This document shows positions 23,589 through 32,004 of a stretch of 32,004 nt of DNA, piece after piece (the stretch's first letter is position 1; every line of letters starts with the position of its first letter). The notes under the pieces are model-generated. The model did no database searches. It was not told where the DNA came from and saw only the letters and a program-made list of their open reading frames with translations. Source of the DNA: DASRYH01 sp035687245 (GTDB lineage: Bacteria; Actinomycetota; Coriobacteriia; Anaerosomatales; PHET01); assembly GCA_035687245.1 (NCBI GenBank), contig DASRYH010000004.1, forward strand, positions 1 to 32,004, written 5' to 3'. Both the position numbers and the translations under genes were made by a program.

Positions 23589-26342
23589 ATGCGCTCTCGC
23601 CGAACAACTGAGCTGCTCTTGCTGCTCGCGGCTGCGCCGCCGGTGCTGCTCGTCTTCGCGCTGGTAGACACTGCTCTGTCGCGCAGCTTCACGTGGATGT
23701 CGCTTGCCGTGCCTGGCGCGCTACTCGCGGCCTTCGTCGTCGCGCACATCGCGGTGCGCCGCTTCGCAAAGGGCGCCGATCCCGGCCTGCTGCCGGCCGC
23801 TTTCGTACTCTCGGGCCTGGGCCTCGCGTTCGTCACACGCCTCGACGCGGAACTCGCGGCGAGCCAGGTCACGTGGCTGTTCATCGGCGTCGCTGCACTG
23901 GTCGCCACACTCGCGTTCGTGCCATCCCTCGAGGAGCTCGCGCGCTACAAGTACACGATCATGATCGCGGGCATCGTGCTGCTCGTGCTGCCCGCGATCA
24001 TCGGCAAGGAGATCAACGGTGCGAAGCTGTGGATCCGCTTCGGCGGCGTAGGCTTCCAGCCCGGCGAGATCGCCAAGGTCTGCATCGTCATCTTCCTGGC
24101 GGCCTATCTCTCGGAGAACCGCGAGATGCTCTCTGTGTCCACGCGGCGCATCCTTGGGATGCGGCTGCCGGAGCCGCGCACGCTCGGACCGCTGCTGCTC
24201 ATGTGGGTCGTGTCGCTGTTCGTGCTGGTCGCGGAGCGCGACCTTGGCTCCTCGCTGCTGCTCTTCGGCACCTTCCTCGTGATGCTCTATACGGCCACCG
24301 GGCGCGGCAGCTACGTCGCAGTCGGGCTTACGCTGTTCGGCGGTGGCGCCTACGCGGCGTTCCGGATGTTCGATCACGTGCAGACGCGTGTCGCCATCTG
24401 GCTCGACCCGTTCGCCGACGCGAGCGGACGCGGCTACCAGCTCGTCCAGTCGTTGTTCGCGTTTGCGGCAGGCGGGCTCACCGGTACGGGCCTCGGGCAG
24501 GGGCTGCCGACGCGCATCCCGTTTGTCGCGACCGACTTCATCTTCTCCGCGATCGGGGAGGAGCTGGGCTTGCTGGGCGCGGTCGCGGTCATCCTATGCT
24601 TCCTCGTCTTCTCCGTGCGCGGACTGGCCACAGCCGCCCGCGCGCGCTCGGACATGGCTGCTTTCACCGCCGTGGGCGTCGTTGCCGCCGTCGCACTGCA
24701 GGCCTTCGTCATCATCGGCGGCGTCACTCGGCTCATCCCGCTCACCGGCGTCACGCTCCCCTTCGTGAGCTACGGCGGCTCATCGCTCGTCTCGACCTTC
24801 ATCCTGCTGGGACTGCTGCTGCACGCGGGCGACGAGGGCACCGGTCTCGAGACCGAGATGCAGACCACCTCCACCGACCTGGGTGTGCTGGGCCGCTTCG
24901 CGCTCGGCCGACGCCTCATGCGCGTGAGCATCACGGTCGTCGCGTTGCTGGTGGCGCTCGTGGCGAACCTCTCGTGGATTCAGGTCGTGCAGGCTCGCAA
25001 CCTGCAGAACAACGCACACAACACCCGCGGCCTCGCCGAACAGGCGCGCCAGGACCGCGGCTCGATACTCACGCGCGACGGCGTAGTGCTTGCCGAATCC
25101 GTGCCGGACGGCCGCACGACCTATCGCCGCACCTACCCAGCGGGAGCGCTCGCGGCACACACGGTGGGCTACTACTCCGTGCGCTACGGGCGCAGTGGCA
25201 TCGAGTCGGCCGCCAACGATGCGCTCGCCGGCCAGCGCGTCTACAACAGCTGGTCCGACGTGATCGCTGCGGCAACCGGCCAGGCCGTCGAGGGCGACGA
25301 CGTCGTGCTCACCATCGACTCGCGCGTGCAGAAGGCCGCCGAAAAGACGCTCGGCAAGCGGCGTGGTGCGGTCGTCGTGATCGACCCTCGCACGGGTGCC
25401 GTGCTCGCTTCGGCGTCCACCCCCGACTACGATCCGGCCGACGTGGAGAAGCGCTGGGAGAAGCTCTCGACCGCCGAGAGCGCTCCTTTGCTGGACCGCG
25501 CCCGTCAGTCGCTGCGGGCTCCCGGCTCGACTTTCAAGGTAGTCACACTCACCGGCGCCCTTTCGGCAGGCACGGCGACTCCCGAGAGCGTCTATAGCGG
25601 CAAGAGCCCGATGGAGATTGGCAACGCTCCGGTCACCAACTTCGAGGGCGGCAGCTATGGCAGCGTCGATCTGGCTACTGCTACGCAACGCTCGATCAAC
25701 ACTGTCTTCGGGCAGGTTGCGGTGGCCATGGGGCCTGACAAGCTTGTGTCGCAGGCCAACGCGTTCGGCTTCGGCAAGTCGCCGGGCTATGAGCTTCCTG
25801 TGAAGAAGTCGCTCATGCCGTCCCCATCAGAGATGACGACGTGGGAGACTGCGTGGGCGGGCATCGGGCAGCCGGTTGGCGAACACGAGAGCCCGGCCGG
25901 ACCTCAGGCGACGGTCATGCAGATGGCACAGGTCGCATCGGGCATCGCCAACAGCGGCGTTGTCATGCGGCCGTACGTGGTCGGCGAGATCAAGGCGGAT
26001 TCGGCCAAGAGCGGCTCCAAGACGCTGCCGAGGCCCCAGGGACTCGCTACGACGCCTGCGACCGCGGGCGTGGTCAAGGGCATCATGATCGACGTCGTGG
26101 CGAAGGGCTCGGGCGCCCGCGCGCGCATTCCGGGCGTGCAGGTGGCGGGTAAGACCGGCACCGCTGAGACGGGCAAGAGCCGCACGACTGATGCGTGGTT
26201 CATCGCCTTCGCTCCCGCGGAGAACCCCGTGGTGGCGATGGCGATCATGATCGAGCAGGGCGGCGTAGGCGGACGAGTTGCCGCACCAGCCGCCAAACCG
26301 GTACTGGAAGCGGCGCTAGAGGCCCAAGGCATAAGCCACTGA
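23589..26342 (+). CDS. Fused SEDS glycosyltransferase (RodA/FtsW) and class B penicillin-binding protein
   Basis: A single 917-residue frame that encodes both halves of a peptidoglycan synthase. Residues 1-~415 are a SEDS polymerase with about ten TM helices, catalytic D218 in AERDLGSS, GKEINGAKLWI, and LPFVSYGGSSL near the end. A ~30-residue linker (about 415-443) leads to a TM helix (443-465). A class B PBP follows: N-terminal RGSILTRDGVVLAES (490-504), SxxK at S647-K650 (PGSTFK), SxN at S702-N704 and KTG at 855-857. In most actinobacteria rodA and pbpA are separate neighbouring genes. The frame is continuous and both active sites are intact, so this is a real fusion and not an error. Confidence 0.94.
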   Translation: MRSRRTTELLLLLAAAPPVLLVFALVDTALSRSFTWMSLAVPGALLAAFVVAHIAVRRFAKGADPGLLPAAFVLSGLGLAFVTRLDAELAASQVTWLFIGVAALVATLAFVPSLEELARYKYTIMIAGIVLLVLPAIIGKEINGAKLWIRFGGVGFQPGEIAKVCIVIFLAAYLSENREMLSVSTRRILGMRLPEPRTLGPLLLMWVVSLFVLVAERDLGSSLLLFGTFLVMLYTATGRGSYVAVGLTLFGGGAYAAFRMFDHVQTRVAIWLDPFADASGRGYQLVQSLFAFAAGGLTGTGLGQGLPTRIPFVATDFIFSAIGEELGLLGAVAVILCFLVFSVRGLATAARARSDMAAFTAVGVVAAVALQAFVIIGGVTRLIPLTGVTLPFVSYGGSSLVSTFILLGLLLHAGDEGTGLETEMQTTSTDLGVLGRFALGRRLMRVSITVVALLVALVANLSWIQVVQARNLQNNAHNTRGLAEQARQDRGSILTRDGVVLAESVPDGRTTYRRTYPAGALAAHTVGYYSVRYGRSGIESAANDALAGQRVYNSWSDVIAAATGQAVEGDDVVLTIDSRVQKAAEKTLGKRRGAVVVIDPRTGAVLASASTPDYDPADVEKRWEKLSTAESAPLLDRARQSLRAPGSTFKVVTLTGALSAGTATPESVYSGKSPMEIGNAPVTNFEGGSYGSVDLATATQRSINTVFGQVAVAMGPDKLVSQANAFGFGKSPGYELPVKKSLMPSPSEMTTWETAWAGIGQPVGEHESPAGPQATVMQMAQVASGIANSGVVMRPYVVGEIKADSAKSGSKTLPRPQGLATTPATAGVVKGIMIDVVAKGSGARARIPGVQVAGKTGTAETGKSRTTDAWFIAFAPAENPVVAMAIMIEQGGVGGRVAAPAAKPVLEAALEAQGISH

Positions 26343-26358
26343 TAGGGTCTGGTTCGGA

Positions 26359-26364
26359 TAGAAT
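26359..26364 (+). promoter_or_regulatory. Putative -10 element before pknB
   Basis: TAGAAT in GGATAGAATGC would start a transcript near 26371, giving a ~50-base leader that contains the GGGGAG ribosome site for the GTG at 26420. The 77-base gap before pknB is the largest in the operon, which makes an internal promoter plausible. Confidence 0.35.
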
Positions 26365-26419
26365 GCAGGCATGCGGGGGCACGCGTCTCCGCAGGTGACG
26401 AGTACGGGGAGTCCAATTC

Positions 26420-28315
26420 GTGGAAGAGATGGTCTTTGGCCGTCGGTACCGGGTCACTGAGCGCATCGGTTCCGGGGGGATGGCCGATGTCTTCAAGGCA
26501 GTCGACGAGACGCTCGGCCGCACTGTCGCGGTTAAGGTCATGCACGCGCGTTACGCGTCTGACCCCAACTTCGCCGCGCGCTTTCGGCAGGAGGCCCAGG
26601 CGGCCGCCAACCTGCAGAGCCCCTATATCGTCAACATCTACGACTGGGGCCAGGACGGCAACACGTACTACATCGTCATGGAGTACGTGCGCGGCACCGA
26701 CCTCAAGTCGATAATCCAGACGCGCGGCGCGCTGCCCGCCAAGAACGTCGCCGAGATCGGTGCGCAGGTCTGCTCCGCGCTCTCGGTGGCGCACGGCTAC
26801 GACATCATCCACCGCGATATCAAGCCGCACAACATCATGGTCGGCCCCGACGGTGCCGTGAAGGTCATGGACTTCGGTATCGCGCGCGCCGGCAACACCA
26901 CGATGACTCAGACCGGCTCGGTGCTCGGCACCGCCCACTACGTCTCGCCCGAGCAGGCGCAGGGTCGTCCACTCACTGCCGCAAGCGACCTGTACTCGCT
27001 GGGTATCGTGCTCTACGAGGCCTCCACAGCCCGCCTGCCCTTCGACGCCGACACGCCGGTGGCAGTGGCCCTCAAGCAGGTCAACGAGGCGCCACGCCCG
27101 CCGCACGAGCTCGTTCCCTCAGTGGATCCCGGCCTTGAGGCCGTCATCATGCGTGCGCTCACCAAGCAGCCCACGACTCGCTACGCGACTGCCGAAGAGA
27201 TGCGACGCGATCTGGTCGCCGTCTCACAGGGCCGCGACCCGCAGGCCACCGCCGTGCTCGCTGGCGGCTCCGCGGGCGTGGCGGCTGCTGCCGCCGGTGC
27301 GGCGGGAGCGGCTGGCGACGCGACCGACACCACCGCCGTGATGCCGCAGGTCGGCTCGCAGCGCGGCGCGACGTCCCCCGCTGGCGTCGCTCCCCGCGGG
27401 CCCGCTCGCAAGAAGCGTTCGCCGCTGCCGTGGATTCTCGTCGCGGTGCTGCTCGCTGCCGCGGGTCTCGGCCTCGCATGGAAGCTCGGCGCATTCGGCC
27501 CGGGGACGAGCCAGGTGCCCGACGTCACCGGCATGCCGTACGAGAACGCAAAGAGCATGATCGTCGAGCGTGAGTTCGAGGTTGGCAAGAAGTCCACGAA
27601 GTACGACGACAAGATCGAAGAGGGCAGCGTCATCAGCCAAGACCCACTGCCGGAGGTCCCCGCCAAGCGCGGAACCGCCGTCAACCTTGTCGTGAGTCTC
27701 GGCCCGAGGCCCGTTGGAGTCCCCAACCTCGTCGGGCTCAAGGAAGACAAAGCACGCGAGACCCTGACGCAACTTGGCTTGCAAGCCGACAAGCAGGCCG
27801 ACCAGCCCAGCGACAAGTACGACAAGGGAGTCGTCTTCTCGCAGTATCCCGAGGAAGGCGAGAAGGTCGCCCCCGGAACGCCAGTCCAGTTCACCGTCTC
27901 GAGCGGTCCGCCCAACCAGACGGTGCCCAATGTGGTCGGCAAGACGCAGTCGGCTGCCCAGAAGGCGCTGAAGGACAAGGGCCTGAAGTGGACGATCAAA
28001 GAGCAGACAAGCGACACCGTGGCTAAGGGCAAGGTCATCGAACAGAGCCCGACCCCTGGTCTCAGCGTAGCGCCGGGCACGCCTATCACCCTTACGGTCT
28101 CGACGGGCAAGCCACCGGTCGAGGTCCCCAACGTCGTTGGCATGTTCCCTGACGAGGCCGAGGCCACCCTCAAGAGCAAGGGCTTCAAGGTCGACCGCCA
28201 GTACACCCCACAGGCCAACAGCAACAAGGTGGTCAACCAGGACCCGACCGGCCCGAACACAGCCGCCTATGGCTCGAGCGTGACCATCTGGATCGACGCC
28301 GCCGATCCCGGCTAA
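26420..28315 (+). CDS. pknB: PknB-type Ser/Thr kinase with four PASTA domains
   Basis: A 631-residue receptor kinase. The kinase domain (about 10-270) has GSGGMADVF, K39, HRDIKPHN with D133, DFG (151-153) and an activation loop with several threonines (TTMTQT, 160-165) as in PknB autophosphorylation. An Ala/Gly-rich juxtamembrane linker leads to a TM helix at about 337-356. Four PASTA repeats follow (about 366-430, 433-500, 501-567, 568-631), each beginning with a VPxVxG-type motif, for binding muropeptides or lipid II. GTG 26420 is preceded by GGGGAG. This is the central growth sensor, and its genomic partners (fhaA, fhaB, pstP, SEDS-PBP) are all upstream. Confidence 0.95.
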   Translation: MEEMVFGRRYRVTERIGSGGMADVFKAVDETLGRTVAVKVMHARYASDPNFAARFRQEAQAAANLQSPYIVNIYDWGQDGNTYYIVMEYVRGTDLKSIIQTRGALPAKNVAEIGAQVCSALSVAHGYDIIHRDIKPHNIMVGPDGAVKVMDFGIARAGNTTMTQTGSVLGTAHYVSPEQAQGRPLTAASDLYSLGIVLYEASTARLPFDADTPVAVALKQVNEAPRPPHELVPSVDPGLEAVIMRALTKQPTTRYATAEEMRRDLVAVSQGRDPQATAVLAGGSAGVAAAAAGAAGAAGDATDTTAVMPQVGSQRGATSPAGVAPRGPARKKRSPLPWILVAVLLAAAGLGLAWKLGAFGPGTSQVPDVTGMPYENAKSMIVEREFEVGKKSTKYDDKIEEGSVISQDPLPEVPAKRGTAVNLVVSLGPRPVGVPNLVGLKEDKARETLTQLGLQADKQADQPSDKYDKGVVFSQYPEEGEKVAPGTPVQFTVSSGPPNQTVPNVVGKTQSAAQKALKDKGLKWTIKEQTSDTVAKGKVIEQSPTPGLSVAPGTPITLTVSTGKPPVEVPNVVGMFPDEAEATLKSKGFKVDRQYTPQANSNKVVNQDPTGPNTAAYGSSVTIWIDAADPG

Positions 28316-28329
28316 CGACAGGACATGCG

Positions 28330-31188
28330 ATGCTGGATCCTGACCAGCTGACAGGCGACGTGTCGCTTCGTAACCTTCTCGACAGGATCGATGACTCTGT
28401 CTTCGTGCTCGACAGCGCGTGGCGGATCGTCTTCGCCAACCGCGCCGCAGCCATGCTCCTCGCCGCGGAAGGGGTTGCGCTCGATGGCATGCCCATCGAG
28501 CAGGTCCTGGGCGCGAATGCCTGGGAGCGCATGCGCCCGCAGGTTGAGCACGCCCTGGTCAGCGGCGAGAGCACGAGCTTCGTAGCGCGCACGAGCCATC
28601 CCAATCGCTGGTTCGACCACCACGCACACCCTTTCGAGGGCGGAGTCATCGTGGTATCCCGCGACATCACCCTGGTCAGGGACTCCGTTCAGATGCAGGA
28701 GGGCCTGCTGACTCAGAGCCGTCGCGAAACGCACTTCAGCGAAGCACTCAACCGCCTGAACCGCACTATCGTCACCGAACCCGACATCGACTCGGTGCTC
28801 AACTGCGTGGTTCGGGAGGGCATGGATGCGCTGGGTGTCGAGTCCGCCTATATCGACGTGCTGCACGACGGCGAGCTCGTCTTGCGCCACGCGCACGGCG
28901 TCGCCAAAGACGCCTACGGCCGCAGGATGGACCCGGAAGCCGCGCCGCATCTGGTCAGGGCCGCCGACGAGCGCGAGCCCGTGGCCATCGACGACATCCG
29001 CGCGCGCGAAGACATCGACCCTCTCTACTTCGAGCGCGTGGGAATCCGGTCGGTACTCGCGACACCGCTCATCGTCCAAGGGCACATCTTGGGCTTTCTT
29101 TCGTTCGCCATGCACTCGCAGCTCCACACATGGACCGGCGAGGAGATTCGCTTCGTTCGGCGGGTGTCGGTGAGAGCATCGCTTGCGCTACAGAACCTGC
29201 GCTCGCAGGAGGACTTGCGAGCGAGCGAGAAGCGCTTCCGCTCAACCTTCGATCTAGCGCCCGTCGGCATCGCGAACCAAGCCCTCGACGGCCAGTGGCT
29301 GCGAGTGAACCAGCGCATGTGCGAGATTGTTGGACGCGACCGCCAGACGCTGCTCGAGCTCTCCTTCCGCGACGTCACTCACCCCGATGACTACGCAGAA
29401 GATGAGCGGCTCTTCAATGCGCTCGTTGCCGGTGAGATCCCTTCATACGCGATGGAGAAGCGCCTCGTCCTCCCCGACGGCACGCCGAAGTGGGGTCAGG
29501 TGAGCCGCTCGCTCGTGCGTACACCCGAGGGCAGCCCCGACTACGTCGTCACCATCATCGAAGACATCGACGCACGACACCGGGCCGAGGCACAGCTCGA
29601 GCGAGCCCGAGAGCGCGAGCGCCTGCTCACAGAGATGCTCGAGGACGCCGCGCAGCCTTTCGCCGTGGGTGAGGTCGGCGGCAACCTCGTCATGTGTAAC
29701 GATGCCTTCGCCGAGCTGACGGGCTACACGGTCAGCGAACTCGCAGACCGTCCTTCCGAGTGGGGCGCACGCCTCATGCCGCCTGAGTGGCAGCAGATAG
29801 CCCTAGCTGGCGGCGGGCTGGAGTTCGCCGAAGGCAGACCTGCGCGCTTCGGCATGCACTACACACGTAGGGACGGGAGTTCGGTCCCCGTCGAGGTCTT
29901 CGCGCACCTCTTCACCGCCGACACCGGACGCCCACTCGTCTATGCGTTCATCACCGACGTCACGGCCCGAGTGGCCGCAGACAAGAGCGCGCAGCTGTCC
30001 GCCGCGCTCAACGAGATCGATGGCGAACTGGGAAAACAGCTGTCCTCCGACACCTCGCTCCCCTTCGTGCTCGAGATGGTGGCATCTGCGCTCGGTCTAC
30101 GCTCGGCCTCCGTCCTTTCGGCAGAAGCCGAAGGCTACCGCTTGATCTACGGGCACCAGATGCCCGAGGAGCTGGTGGGCGAGGTGTTCACCGACGCGGA
30201 GGCGGTCTATGCCGCGCGTTGCATCCGCGAAGACCGCACGATGGTCGTCGACGTCTTGGACGCCAACGAGAGCCCTAGCTGCTTGGCCGTGCGGATTGGC
30301 GCGACGTCACTTGCGGCCCTGCCGCTTCGGCGAGGCAACTCGCTGCACGGCGCGATGGTCTTCTGCCGCGACGGGGGCGGACCGGCCTTCGACGACGAGG
30401 AACTCGCGTTTCTCACAACCGTTGCCGCGCATGCCTCACTTGCAGTCGAGAACGCGCAGCTCTACGAGAACGAGCACCGGATCGCGCAGACGCTACAAGA
30501 GGCGCTGCTCAAGATGCCCGACTCCGTTCCGGGCGTGGAGTTCGCTCACTCGTACAACTCGGCGAGCGCGATCGCCAAGGTCGGCGGCGACTTCTACGAC
30601 ATCTTCGAGCTCAACGACGGGCGTGTCGGCATCGTCGTTGGCGACGTCTCGGGCAAGGGGCTGGAGGCTGCCGCGCTCAACGCGCGCGCTCGGGCGAGCA
30701 TCCGCGCGGAACTGGGTGTTCCAAGCAGGCTGCCCGCCGACGTGCTCCTTCGCCTCAACGACGTCTTCTCCCGAGAGACGGAGGACCACGTCTTCTTCAC
30801 TGTCTTCGTTGGCGTCCTCGACACGCGCAGCGGACAGCTCGTCTACTCCAGCGGAGGCCATACCACAGCGGCGCTCATCGATATCGCGGGCCACATAGAG
30901 CAGCTACCGTCGACCGGCCCGGTGGTCGGAGCGTTCGAAGGGCTCGAGTTCCGCAACCGCCACATCCGGGTGGACGCGGGGACTGTGCTGTTCACCTACA
31001 CAGACGGGTTGACCGAAGCTCGCCGCGCTCGTGAGCTCTACGGCGAAGATCGCCTCTTCGGCAGCCTAGCTAGGCACGCCGGTGCGCCGCTGCCCCAGCT
31101 TGTCGAGAATGTGGTTGCCGATACGTTGCGCTTTGCGACCGCGCTCAACGATGACGTGGCCGTGCTCGCCGTTCGCCGACTCGGCTAG
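28330..31188 (+). CDS. Multi-sensor SpoIIE-type Ser phosphatase (PAS-GAF-PAS-PAS-GAF-PP2C)
   Basis: A 952-residue soluble protein. Domains in order: PAS (about 12-115), GAF (150-290), PAS (300-420), PAS (432-548), GAF (575-712) and a SpoIIE/RsbU phosphatase (735-950). Metal-site acids are visible: D754 in GGDFYD, D772 in GDVSGKG, D892 in TYTDGLTE and D941/D942 in NDDVAVLAV. Such enzymes usually dephosphorylate anti-sigma-factor antagonists, but no antagonist or anti-sigma gene is in this window. It starts 15 bases after pknB behind AGGAC, so it is likely read through from the wall operon, tying a sensor phosphatase to growth kinase signalling. Its stop shares CTAG with the convergent small gene. 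Confidence 0.92.
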   Translation: MLDPDQLTGDVSLRNLLDRIDDSVFVLDSAWRIVFANRAAAMLLAAEGVALDGMPIEQVLGANAWERMRPQVEHALVSGESTSFVARTSHPNRWFDHHAHPFEGGVIVVSRDITLVRDSVQMQEGLLTQSRRETHFSEALNRLNRTIVTEPDIDSVLNCVVREGMDALGVESAYIDVLHDGELVLRHAHGVAKDAYGRRMDPEAAPHLVRAADEREPVAIDDIRAREDIDPLYFERVGIRSVLATPLIVQGHILGFLSFAMHSQLHTWTGEEIRFVRRVSVRASLALQNLRSQEDLRASEKRFRSTFDLAPVGIANQALDGQWLRVNQRMCEIVGRDRQTLLELSFRDVTHPDDYAEDERLFNALVAGEIPSYAMEKRLVLPDGTPKWGQVSRSLVRTPEGSPDYVVTIIEDIDARHRAEAQLERARERERLLTEMLEDAAQPFAVGEVGGNLVMCNDAFAELTGYTVSELADRPSEWGARLMPPEWQQIALAGGGLEFAEGRPARFGMHYTRRDGSSVPVEVFAHLFTADTGRPLVYAFITDVTARVAADKSAQLSAALNEIDGELGKQLSSDTSLPFVLEMVASALGLRSASVLSAEAEGYRLIYGHQMPEELVGEVFTDAEAVYAARCIREDRTMVVDVLDANESPSCLAVRIGATSLAALPLRRGNSLHGAMVFCRDGGGPAFDDEELAFLTTVAAHASLAVENAQLYENEHRIAQTLQEALLKMPDSVPGVEFAHSYNSASAIAKVGGDFYDIFELNDGRVGIVVGDVSGKGLEAAALNARARASIRAELGVPSRLPADVLLRLNDVFSRETEDHVFFTVFVGVLDTRSGQLVYSSGGHTTAALIDIAGHIEQLPSTGPVVGAFEGLEFRNRHIRVDAGTVLFTYTDGLTEARRARELYGEDRLFGSLARHAGAPLPQLVENVVADTLRFATALNDDVAVLAVRRLG

Positions 31189-31514
31189 GCGTCTGGGCCG
31201 CCTCGCCCTTCGGCGAGCGGCAGCTGGCGCAGCAGGAATCCTGCCTTGCGCCACGCGATCTCGACGCACGTCGACGATTCGAGCTCCTCGTCGGTAAGCA
31301 CGAGAACGGGCGCTCTCAAGGCGCGTTCCCACAGGTCCTCTTCGGCCTTGACGGCACCTTGCTCCATGAGCAGGAAACCTCCAGAGCCCTCGTCGAAGAC
31401 TGCAACTATGCCTGCCCTGGAGAGGGTCGTGACGATGTCCGCCCTGCAGCGGGCACGAGAGAGAGCATCCACGTGCGTGTCCCTTGTTTGCTGGGATTCC
31501 TTGCGAGCACGCAT
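31185..31514 (-). CDS. Small protein of unknown function
   Basis: A 109-residue frame from ATG 31514; the frame stays open further upstream but reads as non-coding-like, Arg/Ser-rich sequence. Residues about 25-105 look like a folded domain (DIVTTLSRAGIVAVFDEGSGGFLLM... VLVLTDEELESSTCVEIAWRKAGFLL). No family is recognised, and no good ribosome site precedes the ATG, so the exact start is unsure. It converges on the SpoIIE-type gene, and the two stops overlap in the tetranucleotide CTAG. It could be a spurious frame, but its composition in this part is protein-like. Confidence 0.5.
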   Translation of the reverse strand: MRARKESQQTRDTHVDALSRARCRADIVTTLSRAGIVAVFDEGSGGFLLMEQGAVKAEEDLWERALRAPVLVLTDEELESSTCVEIAWRKAGFLLRQLPLAEGRGGPDA

Positions 31515-31710
31515 GAAGATAGGGCTCACACGCGAGCGCGTCGAGAACAGTCGGTAAGTAACCGCCGGTAAGCGCGGAGCACGTCTAGCGGGTCCAGCAA
31601 CCTCCCGGGGCCGCGTGAGCGGTCGGTTTGACCCTCCGCCGCAATGCAACGAACTTGATTCGACACGTCTGGCGTGTAAAGTACGTTCGGACTGGGTGGG
31701 CTCGGTCAAC

Positions 31711-31786
31711 GCCTCCGTAGCTCAGGGGATAGAGCACAGGTTTCCTAAACCTGGTGTCGCAAGTTCGAATCTTGCCGGGGGCACCA
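31711..31786 (+). tRNA. tRNA-Arg (anticodon CCT)
   Basis: A 76-base tRNA with encoded CCA. Acceptor arms GCCTCCG / CGGGGGC pair with one wobble. The D-arm contains GCTCAGGGGATAGAGC. The anticodon arm is CAGGT-TTCCTAA-ACCTG with anticodon CCT. The T-arm is GCAAG-TTCGAAT-CTTGC. It decodes AGG. Confidence 0.97.
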
Positions 31787-31797
31787 CTTTGAATGCC

Positions 31798-31828
31798 GAG
31801 GGGAGAGGCGAACGACGCCTCTCCCCTC
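31798..31828. terminator. Terminator after tRNA-Arg, probably shared with the convergent gene
   Basis: A perfect 13-bp stem GAGGGGAGAGGCG / CGCCTCTCCCCTC with loop AACGA starts 12 bases past the tRNA and is followed by TT. It also lies 38 bases beyond the stop of the minus-strand gene at 31866, so it may end both transcripts. Confidence 0.85.
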
Positions 31829-31865
31829 TTCGCATCTTGTGGACGGAGCGCGTTGAGCGACGCCG

Positions 31866-32004
31866 TTACTTCACCTTCACGCTCTTCGTCGCACTCCACT
31901 TCCCGTAGGCGCGCTTGCCGGCGATCGTCTTGTAGGCGCGGACCTTGAAGTAGTAGCGCACGCCCTTCTTGAGCTTGGTGACCGTCTTGTACGACCTCGA
32001 GGTC
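31866..32004 (-). CDS. C-terminal end of a fibronectin-III-like protein (partial)
   Basis: The last 45 codons of a gene running off the window, ending TAA at 31866-31868. The peptide reads LKKGVRYYFKVRAYKTIAGK... YGKWSATKSVKVK. The 'Y.FKVRAY' strand followed by 'YGKWSATKSVKV' is the final strand pair of a bacterial fibronectin type III domain. Basic residues are frequent, as in the two other surface proteins here. It is probably the end of a secreted or surface protein; its N-terminus is outside the window. Confidence 0.8.
   Translation of the reverse strand, partial: TSRSYKTVTKLKKGVRYYFKVRAYKTIAGKRAYGKWSATKSVKVK

Noticed and set aside
31202..31217. CTCGCC-CTTC-GGCGAG hairpin as a terminator for the wall operon
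   Set aside because: The stem is only 6 bp, has no T-tract, and lies inside the predicted coding part of the opposite gene.

Overview
High-GC bacterial DNA with actinobacterial gene content. The strongest pointer is the block at 19380-31188, which holds two FHA-domain genes, a PP2C phosphatase, a SEDS (RodA/FtsW) plus class B penicillin-binding protein, and a PASTA-domain PknB kinase. This is the actinobacterial cell-growth operon. The multiheme c-type cytochrome, the single-heme surface protein and the many secreted Ig-like modules suggest an anaerobic or sediment lineage, perhaps deep-branching Actinomycetota or Coriobacteriia-like. That placement is an inference from gene content only. No mobile element, CRISPR array or rRNA gene is visible.

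Layout. 1-111: 3' end of a gene. 261-3161: large secreted multiheme cytochrome with Ig-like domains in front and a beta-sandwich behind. 3365-6262: hybrid histidine kinase with a Cys-rich insert, followed by two stand-alone receiver proteins. 6603-9995 (minus strand): MarR regulator, 14-TM drug exporter and an unusual MutY-like glycosylase, probably one operon. 10079-10297 (minus): small Cys-rich protein. 10410-10853: FKBP-type prolyl isomerase. 10994-13378 (minus): large FtsX-type ABC permease with no ATPase beside it. 13679-14971 and 15080-16099: two convergent secreted Ig-like proteins sharing one bidirectional terminator; the second carries a single heme motif. 16321-16406 (minus): tRNA-Leu(CAG). 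16493-19200 (minus): Rcp1-type response regulator overlapping a membrane multi-PAS histidine kinase. 19380-31188: the growth and phosphorylation operon. 31185-31514 (minus): small unknown gene. 31711-31786: tRNA-Arg(CCT). 31866 to the window end (minus): tail of a fibronectin-III-like surface protein.

How the genes work together. The 19380-31188 genes are tightly packed (overlaps or gaps below 20 bases, except 77 bases before pknB). Together they form a phospho-signalling module: two Ser/Thr kinases, two phosphothreonine readers and one phosphatase, built around a peptidoglycan polymerase/transpeptidase that is here a single fused polypeptide. A multi-sensor SpoIIE-type phosphatase follows directly. 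The two-component genes elsewhere have no DNA-binding output domain, so their output must be protein-protein or encoded elsewhere. The secreted cytochromes and Ig proteins look like a cell-surface redox/adhesion set. The most unusual items are the cytochrome's mix of canonical and atypical heme motifs, the SEDS-PBP fusion, the non-RD membrane kinase that opens the wall operon, and the MutY homologue that lacks both the Fe-S cluster and the usual catalytic Asp.
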